A stretch of 64,000 nt of DNA from Rhodopseudomonas_A palustris_F (GCF_000013745.1 NC_007925.1:1674001-1738000), one strand, 5' to 3'; positions 50,422 to 60,422 are shown, numbered from the stretch's first letter. Numbers and translations: made by a program. The notes: generated by a model from the sequence alone, not told the origin.

Positions 50422-50910
50422 TCAATGCCCGTCGCCGACCTCGCTCGGCGGCACCTTGCGCTTCACCCGCTTGATCGTCCCGGAAAACGTGAACAGCGGC
50501 CGCCCGGCGCTTCTGATGATGCCGCGGACGAAAATCAGCGATTTGCCGGCGCGGGTGACTTCGCCGGTGGCTTCGACCAATTCGCCCTCATAGGCGGCGT
50601 CGAGGAATTCGCAGCCGAACGCCACCGTCACCGCGGGGCCCTGCAATTCATGCGCGGCGATCGCGAACAGCGCATAATCGGCAAAGGTCATGAAGCAGCC
50701 GCCGTGCACGCCGCGCAGCCCGTTGAGGTGCTTCGGTTCGACCCGGAACGCGCAACGGACTTTGCCGTCGTCCTCGAAACGGTGCCAGAACGGGCCGTTG
50801 TTGGATTCGAAGGTGTCGCGGGTCCAGGTCCGCCAGCCGGCGAATTCGCCGTCGGTGGCGATGGTGAGGTCGGGGCGACCCAGCGGCGGGAGGGTGGCGG
50901 TGTCGGTCAC
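50422..50910 (-). CDS. PaaI-family thioesterase (hotdog fold)
   Basis: A 162-residue GTG-started protein. The hotdog core is KHLNGLRGVHGGCFMTFADY with ALFAIAAHELQGPAVTVAFG and FLDAAYEGELVEATGEVTRA. The G-V-HGG helix and D of TFADYA are typical of PaaI/YdiI-type acyl-CoA thioesterases. The physiological substrate is unknown. It lies divergent from purL. Confidence 0.85.
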   Translation of the reverse strand: MTDTATLPPLGRPDLTIATDGEFAGWRTWTRDTFESNNGPFWHRFEDDGKVRCAFRVEPKHLNGLRGVHGGCFMTFADYALFAIAAHELQGPAVTVAFGCEFLDAAYEGELVEATGEVTRAGKSLIFVRGIIRSAGRPLFTFSGTIKRVKRKVPPSEVGDGH

Positions 50911-51108
50911 GGTCCGGTCCTTCTGCTGGGAACGTTCGATCCATAAAACCGATCGCCGGCTTGAATGCAATTGCCGGCCGGCGGCGCCCGCGGGAAACCC
51001 GGAAATGCGCCATAAAACCGCTTTCCCCGCTGTCGCAATCTTTCTAAGAACGGGCCTTCTCCTTCCCCGCGGGGGAGGCCGATTGACCGTTTCAGGAAAT
51101 CCGCCGCG

Positions 51109-53319
51109 ATGTCGTCCAAGCCCACGCCGATCACCCCCGAACTCGTCGCCAGCCATGGGCTGAAGCCGGACGAATATCAGCGCATCCTCAAATTGATCGG
51201 CCGCGAGCCGAGCCTCACCGAACTCGGCATCTTCTCGGCGATGTGGAACGAGCACTGCTCGTACAAATCCTCGCGGCTGCATCTCAAGGGGCTGCCGACC
51301 AAGGCGCCGTGGGTGCTGCAGGGCCCGGGCGAGAACGCCGGCGTGATCGACATCGGCGACAATGAGGCCATCGTGTTCAAGATGGAAAGCCACAACCACC
51401 CGAGCTTCATCGAGCCGTATCAGGGCGCGGCCACCGGGGTCGGCGGCATTTTGCGCGACGTGTTCACCATGGGGGCGCGGCCGATCGCCTGCCTCAACGC
51501 GCTGTCCTTCGGCGCGCCGGAGCATCCGAAGACCCGGCATCTGGTGTCGGGCGTGGTCGCCGGGGTCGGCGGCTACGGCAATTCCTTCGGCGTTCCCACC
51601 GTCGGCGGCCAGGTCCGCTTCGACACCCGCTATGACGGCAACATTCTGGTCAACGCCATGGCGGTCGGGCTCGCCGACGCCGACAAGATCTTCCTGGCTG
51701 CGGCGTCGGGCGTCGGCATGCCGATCGTCTATCTCGGCTCCAAGACCGGCCGCGACGGCATCCACGGCGCCTCGATGGCGTCGGCGGTGTTCGACGACGA
51801 TTCCGCCGAGAAGCGCCCGACCGTGCAGGTCGGCGACCCGTTCGCCGAGAAGCTGTTGCTGGAAGCCTGCCTGGAAATCATGGCGGCGGATTGCGTGATC
51901 GCGATCCAGGATATGGGCGCGGCCGGGCTCACCAGTTCGGCGGTCGAGATGGGCGCCAAGGGCAATCTCGGCGTCGATCTCGATCTCGATAAGGTGCCGA
52001 CCCGCGAGCCCGGCATGACCGCCTATGAGATGATGCTGTCGGAGAGCCAGGAGCGCATGCTCATGGTCTTGAAGCCGGAGAAGGAACGCGAGGCCGAGGC
52101 GATCTTCAAGAAGTGGGGGCTCGATTTCGCCATCGTCGGCCACACCACGCCGACGCTGCGTTTCGTGGTCAAGCACGGCGGCGAGGTCAAGGCCGACCTG
52201 CCGATCAAGGAATTGGGCGACGAGGCGCCGCTGTACGATCGCCCGCATGTCGAGACCCCGAAGCTGCCGATCATCCATGCCCGCGACATCAAGCCGCCGA
52301 TCGGCGTGGTCGAGGCGCTGGAGAAGCTGATCGGCTCCCCGGAATTGTGCTCGCGGCGCTGGGTCTGGGAGCAATACGACCACGTCATCGGCGGCAACAC
52401 CGTGCAGCGCCCCGGCGGCGACGCCGCGGTGGTCCGCATCAAGGACGGCCCCAAGGGCCTGGCGCTGACCGTCGACGTCACGCCGCGCTATTGCGAGGCC
52501 GATCCTTATGAGGGCGGCAAGCAGGCGGTCGCCGAAGCCTATCGCAACATCACCGCGGTCGGCGGCAAGCCGCTCGCCATCACCGACAACCTGAATTTCG
52601 GCAATCCTGAGCGCCCCGAGATCATGGGCCAACTGGTCGGCTGCCTGAAGGGCATTGCGGAAGCCTGCGTCGCGCTGGAGGCGCCGATCGTGTCCGGCAA
52701 CGTCTCGCTCTACAACGAGACCAACGGCCGTGGCATCCTGCCGACCCCGTCGATCGGTGGCGTCGGCCTGCTGGACGATTTCACCAAGTCGGCGACGCTG
52801 GCGTTCAAGGCCGCGGGCGAGGCGATCCTGTTGATCGGCGAGACCCGCGGCTGGCTCGGCCAATCGGTGTATTTGCGCGACATCTGCGGCCGCGAAGAAG
52901 GCGCGCCGCCGCCGGTCAATCTCGACGCCGAGAAGCGCAACGGCACCGTGGTGCGCGGCATGATCCATTCCGGCACCGCCACCGCGGTGCATGACCTGTC
53001 CGACGGCGGGTTGCTGATCGCGCTGGCCGAGATGGCGATCGCCGGTCACATTGGCGCCGCGCTCGACGCCGGTCCGGAAGCCATCGTGCCGCATGCCTGG
53101 TGGTTCGGCGAGGACCAGGCGCGCTACCTCGTCACCGTGCCGGCCGACGAACTGCTCGGCGTGCTGACCAAGCTGAAGGCGGTCGGCGTACCCTGCCTGC
53201 AGATCGGCAAGACCGCCGGCCATACGCTGTCGATCGCCGGCGAACGCGCCATCGACATCAAGGCGCTGGAGCACGCGCACGAGGCCTGGCTGCCGAACTA
53301 CATGGGCGGCAAGGCGTAA
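51109..53319 (+). CDS. purL: Phosphoribosylformylglycinamidine synthase subunit PurL
   Basis: A 736-residue small-type PurL, the length of enzymes that work with PurS and PurQ. Signatures: GIFSAMWNEHCSYKSSR, VFKMESHNHPSFIEPYQGAA, GVGGILRDVFTMGARPIA, QDMGAAGLTSSAVEMGAKG and VSGNVSLYNETNGRGILPTP. It aminates FGAR to FGAM with ATP. Separated from purQ by about 1.9 kb of accessory genes. Confidence 0.98.
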   Translation: MSSKPTPITPELVASHGLKPDEYQRILKLIGREPSLTELGIFSAMWNEHCSYKSSRLHLKGLPTKAPWVLQGPGENAGVIDIGDNEAIVFKMESHNHPSFIEPYQGAATGVGGILRDVFTMGARPIACLNALSFGAPEHPKTRHLVSGVVAGVGGYGNSFGVPTVGGQVRFDTRYDGNILVNAMAVGLADADKIFLAAASGVGMPIVYLGSKTGRDGIHGASMASAVFDDDSAEKRPTVQVGDPFAEKLLLEACLEIMAADCVIAIQDMGAAGLTSSAVEMGAKGNLGVDLDLDKVPTREPGMTAYEMMLSESQERMLMVLKPEKEREAEAIFKKWGLDFAIVGHTTPTLRFVVKHGGEVKADLPIKELGDEAPLYDRPHVETPKLPIIHARDIKPPIGVVEALEKLIGSPELCSRRWVWEQYDHVIGGNTVQRPGGDAAVVRIKDGPKGLALTVDVTPRYCEADPYEGGKQAVAEAYRNITAVGGKPLAITDNLNFGNPERPEIMGQLVGCLKGIAEACVALEAPIVSGNVSLYNETNGRGILPTPSIGGVGLLDDFTKSATLAFKAAGEAILLIGETRGWLGQSVYLRDICGREEGAPPPVNLDAEKRNGTVVRGMIHSGTATAVHDLSDGGLLIALAEMAIAGHIGAALDAGPEAIVPHAWWFGEDQARYLVTVPADELLGVLTKLKAVGVPCLQIGKTAGHTLSIAGERAIDIKALEHAHEAWLPNYMGGKA

Positions 53320-53336
53320 CGACGAAGCATTGAGCC

Positions 53337-53474
53337 GTCATCCTGAGGTGCCCGGCGTAGCGCAAGGCGCGAAGCCGGGCCTCGAAGGATGACGCCGCAA
53401 GCACAGCGGATCGAACGACGTGCCCGCGGCCCATCCTTCGAGGCCCTCGCTGCGCTCGGGCGCCTCAGGATGAC
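53337..53474. repeat. Palindromic repeat (gtcatcctgagg type)
   Basis: GTCATCCTGAGGTGCCCGGC at the left and GCGCCTCAGGATGAC at the right; internal CCTCGAAGGATGA / CATCCTTCGAGG also pair. It fills the purL-acyltransferase gap between convergent genes. Confidence 0.8.
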
Positions 53475-53526
53475 GCCGTGCGTGGTGGTGCGCTCAGCAT
53501 GACTCAGCGCGTGTTGGGGCGCCCGC

Positions 53527-54708
53527 TCACAACACCAGCGCGACGCCGGGAATCCGCCGCAGCAAAGCGGTGGTGATCCAGCTCAAAGCTAGCCCCAGCA
53601 CGAACACGATCCCCGCCTTGGCGATCGCCGGCAGGTCGTAGCCGTACAGCCAATATTGCAGCCACAGCATGTAGGCGTAGTGCACCAGGAAGATGCCGTA
53701 GGCGTCGTGCTGCAAGGCATCGAGCAGGCTACGGCCGGCGGTCTTGAAGCGCAGGAAGAACGCCAGGATGGCGAAGCTGATCGCCGCGCTGAACACCACG
53801 AAGGCGATCGCGTAGCTCGCCTCGTACCAGTCCGGCAGCATGTCCGGATTGCCGAGGATCTCGCGCTTGATATAGATCAGCCCCCACAACGCGCAATACG
53901 GCACCAGCGCGGTGATCGCCCAGCGCGCCCAGCCGTTGGGCAATTCGCCCTCCGGGCTGAGCAGGCCGGTCTTGATATTGGCCGCGCCGATCCCGGCGCC
54001 GAGAAAGAAATACGCCGCGTACAGCAGGATGCGCGAGGTCTGCACCGAGAACGGTCCGAATTCCAGCCAATGGTTCGGGCCGAGCAGAACCCGCACCGGC
54101 ACATAGACCACCGCGGCGACCGCCACGAACACCGCGAACAGCACCACCGGCTGGCGGAACGCGCGTACCGACAGCCGGTTGATCGGATCGAGCGCCTGCG
54201 GCGCCAGCCGATACAGCAAGCCGCCGACGATGCTGTAGATCAGCAGCACCCAGAGAAACCACAACGGGCCGCTCGGCCACGGCCCGACCGTGACGGTCTT
54301 GAGCCAGAATTCGGCAAAGCCGAGCCCCGGCGACTGGCGCAGCGCGATCGCGTAGTAGGCGATCGGGATGATGGTCAAGGCGGCAAACACGAAGGGCAGG
54401 CCGAGCCGGATCAGCCGGTCGCGGGCGAACACCCCCGGCGCACGGTGCGCGACGCTCGGCCACAGAAACAGCCCCGACAGCAGAAAGAACAGCGCCATGA
54501 AGAAGCTGTCGGTGGCCAGCACGATGGCGTCGAACCCGGCAAAGGATTTTGGGTCGGTGTGGCCGTAATAGGTGTAGGGGATCACCGCATGGTGGATCAG
54601 CACCAGGATGGTGAGAAAGCTGCGGGTGCGGTCCAGCGACAGATTGCGCGACGACGCCATCGCGGCCGGGGCGACGGCGTGTTCGATCCGATCCGAAACC
54701 AGCGTCAC
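53527..54708 (-). CDS. Acyltransferase 3 family membrane protein (OpgC-like)
   Basis: A 393-residue protein with about ten membrane segments. The family start pattern is LSLDRTRSFLTILVLIHHAV with TDSFFMALFFLLSGLFLWPS and the conserved R (ARDRLIRLGLPFVFAALTII). WPSGPLWFLWVLLIYS follows. Such enzymes acylate sugars of glycans or lipids at the inner membrane. The acceptor is unknown. The true start may be MASSRNLSLDRTR. Confidence 0.88.
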   Translation of the reverse strand: MTLVSDRIEHAVAPAAMASSRNLSLDRTRSFLTILVLIHHAVIPYTYYGHTDPKSFAGFDAIVLATDSFFMALFFLLSGLFLWPSVAHRAPGVFARDRLIRLGLPFVFAALTIIPIAYYAIALRQSPGLGFAEFWLKTVTVGPWPSGPLWFLWVLLIYSIVGGLLYRLAPQALDPINRLSVRAFRQPVVLFAVFVAVAAVVYVPVRVLLGPNHWLEFGPFSVQTSRILLYAAYFFLGAGIGAANIKTGLLSPEGELPNGWARWAITALVPYCALWGLIYIKREILGNPDMLPDWYEASYAIAFVVFSAAISFAILAFFLRFKTAGRSLLDALQHDAYGIFLVHYAYMLWLQYWLYGYDLPAIAKAGIVFVLGLALSWITTALLRRIPGVALVL

Positions 54709-54779
54709 GCCGGGGTTCTCCTGCCGTTCAAAGTGATGGTTCCCCAGCGCCGGCCGGCCGCGGGCATCCGGTGCGCAGA

Positions 54780-55151
54780 CTACCCCGCGTCGAGTTGCTC
54801 GATCGTGACCTTGTCGGGATAGAACGCCAGATAGTCCTTGATCTCGCGCATCGCCGGAAACGGCTCCTCATAGCTCCACACCGCGTTCTCGAGCGTGGTA
54901 TCGCCGGCCTTGATGCTGAAATAGCTGGCGTCGCCCTTGTAGGGACAGTGGGTGGAGCGATTGCTGCGTTCCAAGAATTCCTGCTTGGCGTCCTGCCGCG
55001 GGATGTAATGCACGGCGGGATAGCTCGCCTCCTTCAGCGTCAACGCGCGGGAGGTTTCGGCGATCACCACGCCGGCCGCGGAGACGCGGACCCGTTTCGG
55101 GGTCGGCAGGACGGTGATCGGGTGGTCTGGACCGGGAATCTTCATGGGCAT
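54780..55151 (-). CDS. DUF427 family protein
   Basis: A 123-residue protein: VRVSAAGVVIAETSRALTLK, YPAVHYIPRQDA, STHCPYKGDASYFSIKAGDT and AVWSYEEPFPAM cover the DUF427 motif set (Y-P-V-Y-P---D-------S-HCP-KG-A-Y). Cytoplasmic beta-tent fold, function unknown. The start may be MKIPGPDH at 55145. Confidence 0.9.
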   Translation of the reverse strand: MPMKIPGPDHPITVLPTPKRVRVSAAGVVIAETSRALTLKEASYPAVHYIPRQDAKQEFLERSNRSTHCPYKGDASYFSIKAGDTTLENAVWSYEEPFPAMREIKDYLAFYPDKVTIEQLDAG

Positions 55152-55329
55152 CCCTCAAATTCAGCGGTTCCGATCAGATGGGCGATGCGGGCGGGCTTTG
55201 AAAGGGCTACGCTGGCAATATAGGATCGTTATAGGTTCGGGATGACGCCGCGCGCGGTGCCGGCTAGGCTCGGGCGGTCGCGGCGAGCCGCGATTCGAAG
55301 GTGCTTTCGAAGGCTTGGGAGAACGTCGG

Positions 55330-55566
55330 ATGCCGATGGACGCACGGGACATTGAATCGATGATCAAGGCCGCCATTCCCGATGCGGAGGTGACGATCCG
55401 CGATCTCGCTGGCGACCGCGATCATTATGCGGCGACGGTGATCTCCGAATCCTTCCGCGGCAAGTCCCGGGTGCAGCAGCACCAGATCGTCTATCAATCG
55501 TTGCAAGGCCAGATGGGCGGCGTGCTGCACGCCTTGGCGTTGCAGACCGGCGTGCCGGACAGCTGA
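55330..55566 (+). CDS. bolA: BolA/IbaG-family protein
   Basis: A 78-residue protein from MPMDARDIESMIKAAIPDAE, with GDRDHYAATVISESFRGKSR and VQQHQIVYQSLQGQMGGVLH matching the BolA fold. BolA proteins pair with monothiol glutaredoxins (GrxD) to bind [2Fe-2S] clusters. Here grxD is about 4.9 kb downstream instead of next door. A start at MDARD (55336) is possible. Confidence 0.93.
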   Translation: MPMDARDIESMIKAAIPDAEVTIRDLAGDRDHYAATVISESFRGKSRVQQHQIVYQSLQGQMGGVLHALALQTGVPDS

Positions 55567-56783
55567 CGCTGGACGATCCGATCATCCCGGAGTCGCACGC
55601 GGCGGGCCGCGGGCCGACGCTGCTGCGCAACCGCAAACCCGACGCACACAATCGCGTCACCTATGTCGAATTGTTCTTCGACCTGGTGTTCGTGTTCGCC
55701 ATCACCCAGATCTCGCATTTTCTGCTGGCGCATTTCACCGTGCAGGGCCTGCTGCAGAGCGCGATCCTGATGCTCGCGGTGTGGTGGGTGTGGGTCTACA
55801 CCTCCTGGATCACCAACTGGCTGGATCCGGAACAGACCGCGGTGCGGCTGATGCTGTTCGCGCTGATGGCGCTCGGGCTGTTGCTGTCGACCTCGATTCC
55901 CAAAGCGTTCGAGAGCCGCGGGCTCGCCTTCGGGCTGGCGTTCGCGGCGATGCAGGTCGGCCGCACCGCGTTTTTCACCTATTCGGTGCCGGCCTCGCAA
56001 GCCAAGCTGAAGACCAGCTTCCTGCGCATCCTGCTGTGGCTGAGCGCCAGCGGCGCGCTGTGGATCGCAGGCGGCCTCTTGCACGGCGCAGCGCAACTCG
56101 GGCTGTGGCTGACCGCGTTGCTGATCGAATATGTCGGGCCGGTGGCGCGGTTCTGGGTGCCGCGGCTCGGCGCCTCCTCGACCACCGACTGGAGCGTCGA
56201 GGGCGGCCACATGGCGGAGCGCTGCGCGCTGTTCATCATCATCGCGCTCGGCGAATCGATCGTCGTCACCGGCACCACTTTCGCCGAGATCGACTGGACC
56301 GTGACCACGATGAGTTCGTTCGCGGTGGCGCTGCTCGGCTCGATCGCAATGTGGTGGATCTATTTCCACATCGGCGTCCATGTCGGCGCCGAGCGGATCT
56401 CGCATTCCAGCGATCCGGGGCGGCTGGCGCGGCTGGCCTACACCTATCTGCATCTGCCGATCGTGGCGGGCATCGTGGTGACCGCGGTCGGCGACGAATT
56501 GCTGCTGGCGCATCCCGACGGCCATGGCGACGTCAAGGCGACGTTCGGGATGATCGGCGGGCCGCTGTTGTTCCTGTTCGGCGTGCTGCTGTTCAAGCAG
56601 AGCGTGCACGGCCGCTGGCAGTTGTCGCATCTCGCCGGCATCGCCGCGCTGGTGTTGCTGACGCCGTTCGGCGGATTGCTGTCGCCGCTGCTGCTGGCCG
56701 CCGCCGCCACGGCGATCCTCCTGGTGGTCGGCGCCTGGGAGGCGATCTCGCTCGGCGTCGGCGACCGCTCGCCGATCGAGTAG
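55563..56783 (+). CDS. Low temperature requirement A (LtrA) family membrane protein
   Basis: About 400 residues with roughly nine membrane segments. The signature HNRVTYVELFFDLVFVFAIT lies at 55650-55709, so coding begins upstream of the first regular start (TTG at 55671). In that frame the only candidates are CTG at 55563 (overlapping the bolA TGA) or CTG at 55569. Later segments include AVWWVWVYTSWITNWLDPEQ and HMAERCALFIIIALGESIVV, the GE-S-I-V family motif. Function in the membrane is unknown. The 5' boundary is uncertain. Confidence 0.85.
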   Translation: MTLDDPIIPESHAAGRGPTLLRNRKPDAHNRVTYVELFFDLVFVFAITQISHFLLAHFTVQGLLQSAILMLAVWWVWVYTSWITNWLDPEQTAVRLMLFALMALGLLLSTSIPKAFESRGLAFGLAFAAMQVGRTAFFTYSVPASQAKLKTSFLRILLWLSASGALWIAGGLLHGAAQLGLWLTALLIEYVGPVARFWVPRLGASSTTDWSVEGGHMAERCALFIIIALGESIVVTGTTFAEIDWTVTTMSSFAVALLGSIAMWWIYFHIGVHVGAERISHSSDPGRLARLAYTYLHLPIVAGIVVTAVGDELLLAHPDGHGDVKATFGMIGGPLLFLFGVLLFKQSVHGRWQLSHLAGIAALVLLTPFGGLLSPLLLAAAATAILLVVGAWEAISLGVGDRSPIE

Positions 56784-56817
56784 TGGCTTAACCAAGGCTT
56801 AACGGCGCCGATGCACC

Positions 56818-57567
56818 GTGCCGCGCGGGTTCGAGGGGCCGATTTTGTCGACATGGCAGCAAGACAAGGCGGAAGCCAATCGGCGGGCGCTGGCGCGGCT
56901 GAGCAAGTCGCTGCCGGCGGTGTTTCCCGCCGCGGTGCTGGCGCGCGCCTTGGCCTGCCGCTTCGTGCCGCCGACGCCGCGGCTGGCGATCGACGGCTAT
57001 TGGCGCGACCATCCGCTGCGTGCCGATCGGCTGGCCCGGGCGTTGGCGGCGCGCAGCGGCGCCCCCGACGGCTGGCGCTGGCAGCTCGGCGACGATCGGG
57101 CCGAAGGGCGACCGGCCAGCTTCCGGGCGCCGCCGGCGCCGTATCGCGAAGCGGCGCACGGCAAGGGCGCCGGGTTCTGCTGCGTCTGCGGCCAGCCGGT
57201 GTATCGCTTCGGCTGGCACGTCGATCTGTGGGATCGCGGCGTCAACCGCAACGCCAATTGGCACTCTGCCTGCGTGGTGGCCTGGCAGTTCTGGAATGCT
57301 CCGAGCGGCCAGACCCTGCTGCTGCGCCGCCTGCAGGGCCGGCGCTGCCGGCAGAGCAACCGCCGGCTGCTGCGCGCCGCCGAGGTCGATCACCTTGTGC
57401 CGCTGTTCGAGGTCTGGCGCCGGCACCGCGACACGCCGTGGCCCGAGCTGCTCGGCTATTGGGGGCTGCCCAACCTGCAGGTGATCAACCGCGAGGTCCA
57501 CGTCGAAAAATGCGCCACCGAGGCGCGCGGCAGAAGCAGAACCAGCGCCGCCGCGGGACTCGCCTGA
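56818..57567 (+). CDS. HNH-like zinc-binding protein
   Basis: A 249-residue GTG-started protein. A cysteine knuckle CCVCGQPV (about 120-127) with WHSACVV supplies a zinc site. The possible HNH core is AAEVDHLVPLFEVWR with LPNLQVINREVHVEKC (D-H ... N ... H-x2-K-C). The N-terminal 110 residues are basic and unassigned. It may be a nuclease or only an HNH-fold binding protein. Conserved-looking in Bradyrhizobiaceae. Confidence 0.75.
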   Translation: MPRGFEGPILSTWQQDKAEANRRALARLSKSLPAVFPAAVLARALACRFVPPTPRLAIDGYWRDHPLRADRLARALAARSGAPDGWRWQLGDDRAEGRPASFRAPPAPYREAAHGKGAGFCCVCGQPVYRFGWHVDLWDRGVNRNANWHSACVVAWQFWNAPSGQTLLLRRLQGRRCRQSNRRLLRAAEVDHLVPLFEVWRRHRDTPWPELLGYWGLPNLQVINREVHVEKCATEARGRSRTSAAAGLA

Positions 57568-57706
57568 GCAGCGCCGCCGAATGAGAGCATTGAAGTAACA
57601 ACAATCGTCATTGCGAGCCGGGGGCGGCGCGGTGCGTCGGCCGAACAGATAGACGGCGTGCCGCGTTATCGCCCGATTGGTCGATGCGCATCACCACAAC
57701 CAAGTC

Positions 57707-57833
57707 GTCATTCCGGGGCGCGAGCAGCGTCAGCTGCGAGCGAACCCGGAATCTTGCTGCGAGGTGGGCGTGGGCTCGCGCGTTGCGAGATTCCGGGTTC
57801 GCTCGGGCTTGCGCCCTCGCGCCCCGGAATGAC
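57707..57833. repeat. Palindromic repeat (gtcattccggggc type)
   Basis: GTCATTCCGGGGCGCGAGCA to GCGCCCCGGAATGAC, with inner CCCGGAATCTTGC / GAGATTCCGGGTTCGC. The same left arm occurs at about 36977-37000. It fills most of the 57568-57892 gap before egtD; no gene there. Confidence 0.85.
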
Positions 57834-57892
57834 GGTCTTTTTTGATCAGGCGCGTCCAACTGGAAGGTCCGATGCGCGGCGCCGAAGGAGCT

Positions 57893-58864
57893 CTACTCCG
57901 CCGCCGCCAGCGCATGCACCGAGAACATGCCGTCGGCGTCGGTCCACAACGCCCGCGGCGTCCAGCCCGCGCCGCGCGCCAGCGCGTTGAAGCGCTCGAC
58001 GCTGTATTTGTAGCTGCTCTCGGTGTGGATGGTTTCGCCGGCGCGGAACGTGATGCTGTGGCCGAGCAGATGCGCGGTCTGCGCCGTGCGGCTGATCAGA
58101 TGCATCTCGATGCGGTGGCGCTCGCGGTTGTAGATCGCGCGGTGCACGAACGCCGACAGCTCGAAGTCGCCGTCGAGTTCGCGGTTGATCCGCGCCAGCA
58201 CGTTGAGATTGAACTTGGCGGTGACGCCGGCGGCGTCGTTATAGGCCGCGCTCAGCACCCGGTCGTCCTTCTCCAGGTCGACGCCGATCAGCAGCGTTGC
58301 CTCGGCGCCGAGGATGGCGCGGGCGCTGCGCAGGAACCCGCAGGCCTCAAACGGCTCGAAATTGCCGATCGTCGAGCCGGGGAAGAACCCGACCTTGGGC
58401 AATTCGCGCACCGTATGCGGCAGCGCGAACGGCGCGGTGAAATCCGCGGTCACCGGATAGACCGCGAGTTCGGGAAAATCCTGCCGTAGCGCGGCGGCCT
58501 GCGCGTTGAGGAAGTCGCCGGAAATATCCACCGGCACATAGGCGCCGAGCGCACAGTCGGGCAGCAGCGTGCGCACCTTGGCGGTCGAGCCGGCGCCGAA
58601 TTCGACCAGCGCGGCCCCTTGCGGAATCATCGCGCCGATCTCGGTCGCGCGATCCCGCAGAATGCCGAGTTCGGTGCGGGTCGGGTAATACTCCGGCAGG
58701 CCGGTGATCTGTTCGAACAGCGCCGAGCCTTCGGCGTCGTAGAAATATTTCGGCGACAGCCGTTTCGGATGGCTCGACAGCCCCTCGATCGCATCCTGCG
58801 CGAAGGCCGAGGCCGGCTCGTCGAACCGTTGCGCTGGATTCAGCGCGGCGGCATGTACATTCAT
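57893..58864 (-). CDS. egtD: L-histidine N-alpha-methyltransferase EgtD
   Basis: A 323-residue SAM-dependent enzyme: LSSHPKRLSPKYFYDAEGSA, LFEQITGLPEYYPTRTELGI, LVEFGAGSTAKVRTLL and VPVDISGDFL are EgtD signatures (E-Y-Y-x-TR and the SAM motif E-F-G-G-S). It makes hercynine, the first ergothioneine step. 41 nt after egtB. Confidence 0.95.
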   Translation of the reverse strand: MNVHAAALNPAQRFDEPASAFAQDAIEGLSSHPKRLSPKYFYDAEGSALFEQITGLPEYYPTRTELGILRDRATEIGAMIPQGAALVEFGAGSTAKVRTLLPDCALGAYVPVDISGDFLNAQAAALRQDFPELAVYPVTADFTAPFALPHTVRELPKVGFFPGSTIGNFEPFEACGFLRSARAILGAEATLLIGVDLEKDDRVLSAAYNDAAGVTAKFNLNVLARINRELDGDFELSAFVHRAIYNRERHRIEMHLISRTAQTAHLLGHSITFRAGETIHTESSYKYSVERFNALARGAGWTPRALWTDADGMFSVHALAAAE

Positions 58865-58905
58865 AGCGAACTCCCGGTCGCGCTTGCTGCGCGGTTGAAT
58901 AGTGA

Positions 58906-60165
58906 TCAGCCGCCGTAGTTGGCCAGACGCAGGCCGGTGAATTGCCAGCGATGATGCGGATAGAAGAAGTTGCGATAGCTGATGCGGCTGTGGCCCTCAG
59001 GCGTGGCCAGCGACGAGCCGCGCAGCACCAGCTGATTGACCATGAACTTGCCGTTGTATTCGCCGAGCGCGCCTTCGACCGCGCGATAGCCCGGGTAGGG
59101 CGCGTAGGCGCTGCGGGTCCATTGCCAAACCAGACCGAACGCGTCGTTCAACGCGCCGGCGCGCGCCGCGACCTCCCACTCCATCTCGGTCGGCAGATGT
59201 TGGCCGCGCCAGCGCGCAAACGCATCGGCCTCGTAGTAGCTGACGTGGCACACCGGCGCGTCGGGATCGACCGGCTGCAAGCCGCCGAGCGTCATGATGT
59301 GCCAGGAGCCGTCGACCTTGCGCCAATGCCCGGGGGCCTCCCAGCCGTCGCGCTCGACCGCGGCGAAGCCGTCCATCAGCCACAACGTCGGCGTCCGGTA
59401 GCCGCCGGCGGCGATGAACTCCAGCCACTCGGCGTTGGTCACGAGGTTGCGCGAAATCTTCACCGGCCCGACCAGGGCGCGGTGCTGCGGGGTCTCGTTG
59501 TCGAAATGAAACGCCTCGCCGGCGTGGCCGATCGGATGAATGCCCTCGTTGAGGCTCACCCAGTCGTCGCCGCGCTGCGCGTCGGGGAAGCGCCAGCCGG
59601 GCTGATAGGCCGGCGGGATCGGGTTCTGCGCGAAGGCGTGCAGGATGTCGGTCAGCAGCAATTCCTGGTGCTGCTGTTCGTGGTTCAGCCCGACCTCGAG
59701 CAATGGCGCGAGCTCGCTCAGCGTCGCCTGGTCGGCGCTGCCGAAAAACTCTGCGATCGCGGCGTCGACATGGGCACGATAGGCGGCGACCTCGGCCGCA
59801 CCCGGACGGGTCAGCAAGCCGCGCTGGTTGCGGGCGTGGCGCGGGCCGGCGCTGACGTAATAGGAATTGAACAGATAGGCGTAGTCGGGATGAAACGGCG
59901 CATAGCCCGGGCAATGCTGGCCGAGCAGGAACTGCTCGAAGAACCAGGTGGTATGGGCGCGGTGCCATTTGGCCGGGCTGGCGTCCGGCATCGACTGCAC
60001 CACCTGGTCCTCGGGCGACAGCGGCGCGGCGCGGCGCTCGGTTTCCTCGCGGACCGTGCGGTAGGCTTGCAACAGCTGCTGCGACAGTTCGCCGGACTCG
60101 GATGGGGAACGTGATGACGGGCAAGGGGCGGCCAAGGCTGCCGCGGCGGATGCTGGTTTCGTCAC
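58906..60165 (-). CDS. egtB: Ergothioneine biosynthesis protein EgtB (sulfoxide synthase)
   Basis: A 419-residue protein. The DinB-like iron-binding part has H in KWHRAHTTWFFEQFLL and the HxxxHxE site of LNHEQQHQELLLTDI. The FGE-sulfatase-like C-terminal domain has VTNAEWLEFIAAGGYRTPTL, HVSYYEADAFARWRGQHLPT and VLRGSSLATPEGHSRISYRN. It oxidatively couples a thiol (cysteine or gamma-glutamylcysteine) to hercynine. Forms an operon with egtD. Confidence 0.95.
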   Translation of the reverse strand: MTKPASAAAALAAPCPSSRSPSESGELSQQLLQAYRTVREETERRAAPLSPEDQVVQSMPDASPAKWHRAHTTWFFEQFLLGQHCPGYAPFHPDYAYLFNSYYVSAGPRHARNQRGLLTRPGAAEVAAYRAHVDAAIAEFFGSADQATLSELAPLLEVGLNHEQQHQELLLTDILHAFAQNPIPPAYQPGWRFPDAQRGDDWVSLNEGIHPIGHAGEAFHFDNETPQHRALVGPVKISRNLVTNAEWLEFIAAGGYRTPTLWLMDGFAAVERDGWEAPGHWRKVDGSWHIMTLGGLQPVDPDAPVCHVSYYEADAFARWRGQHLPTEMEWEVAARAGALNDAFGLVWQWTRSAYAPYPGYRAVEGALGEYNGKFMVNQLVLRGSSLATPEGHSRISYRNFFYPHHRWQFTGLRLANYGG

Positions 60166-60422
60166 GCAAATCTCCGGTTTCGGGGAAAACGCTGCTCCGC
60201 GGGATGGGTTCCGCGGCGTGATCCGACTCCGGAGATAGGAAGCAAAAGCGGCCGAGGACAGGGTGGCGTCCGGCGAAAACCGTCCGCCCGGCCGGACCGC
60301 TCTGCGGCCGCAGCGGTGCGCGAATTCGCCTCCCCGGCATTTTACTTGGGGTGGCCAATGGTTTCGGATAACCTATTTAAGGTTTGACGCGCCGTCGGCC
60401 GGTGCCGCAAAAGGACCCGATT

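Noticed and set aside
50422..53280. Very long open frame antisense to purL (952 codons)
   Set aside because: It mirrors purL codon by codon in GC-rich sequence, and its protein is low-complexity Arg/Ala/His. Only its last part (50422-50910, PaaI thioesterase) is real.
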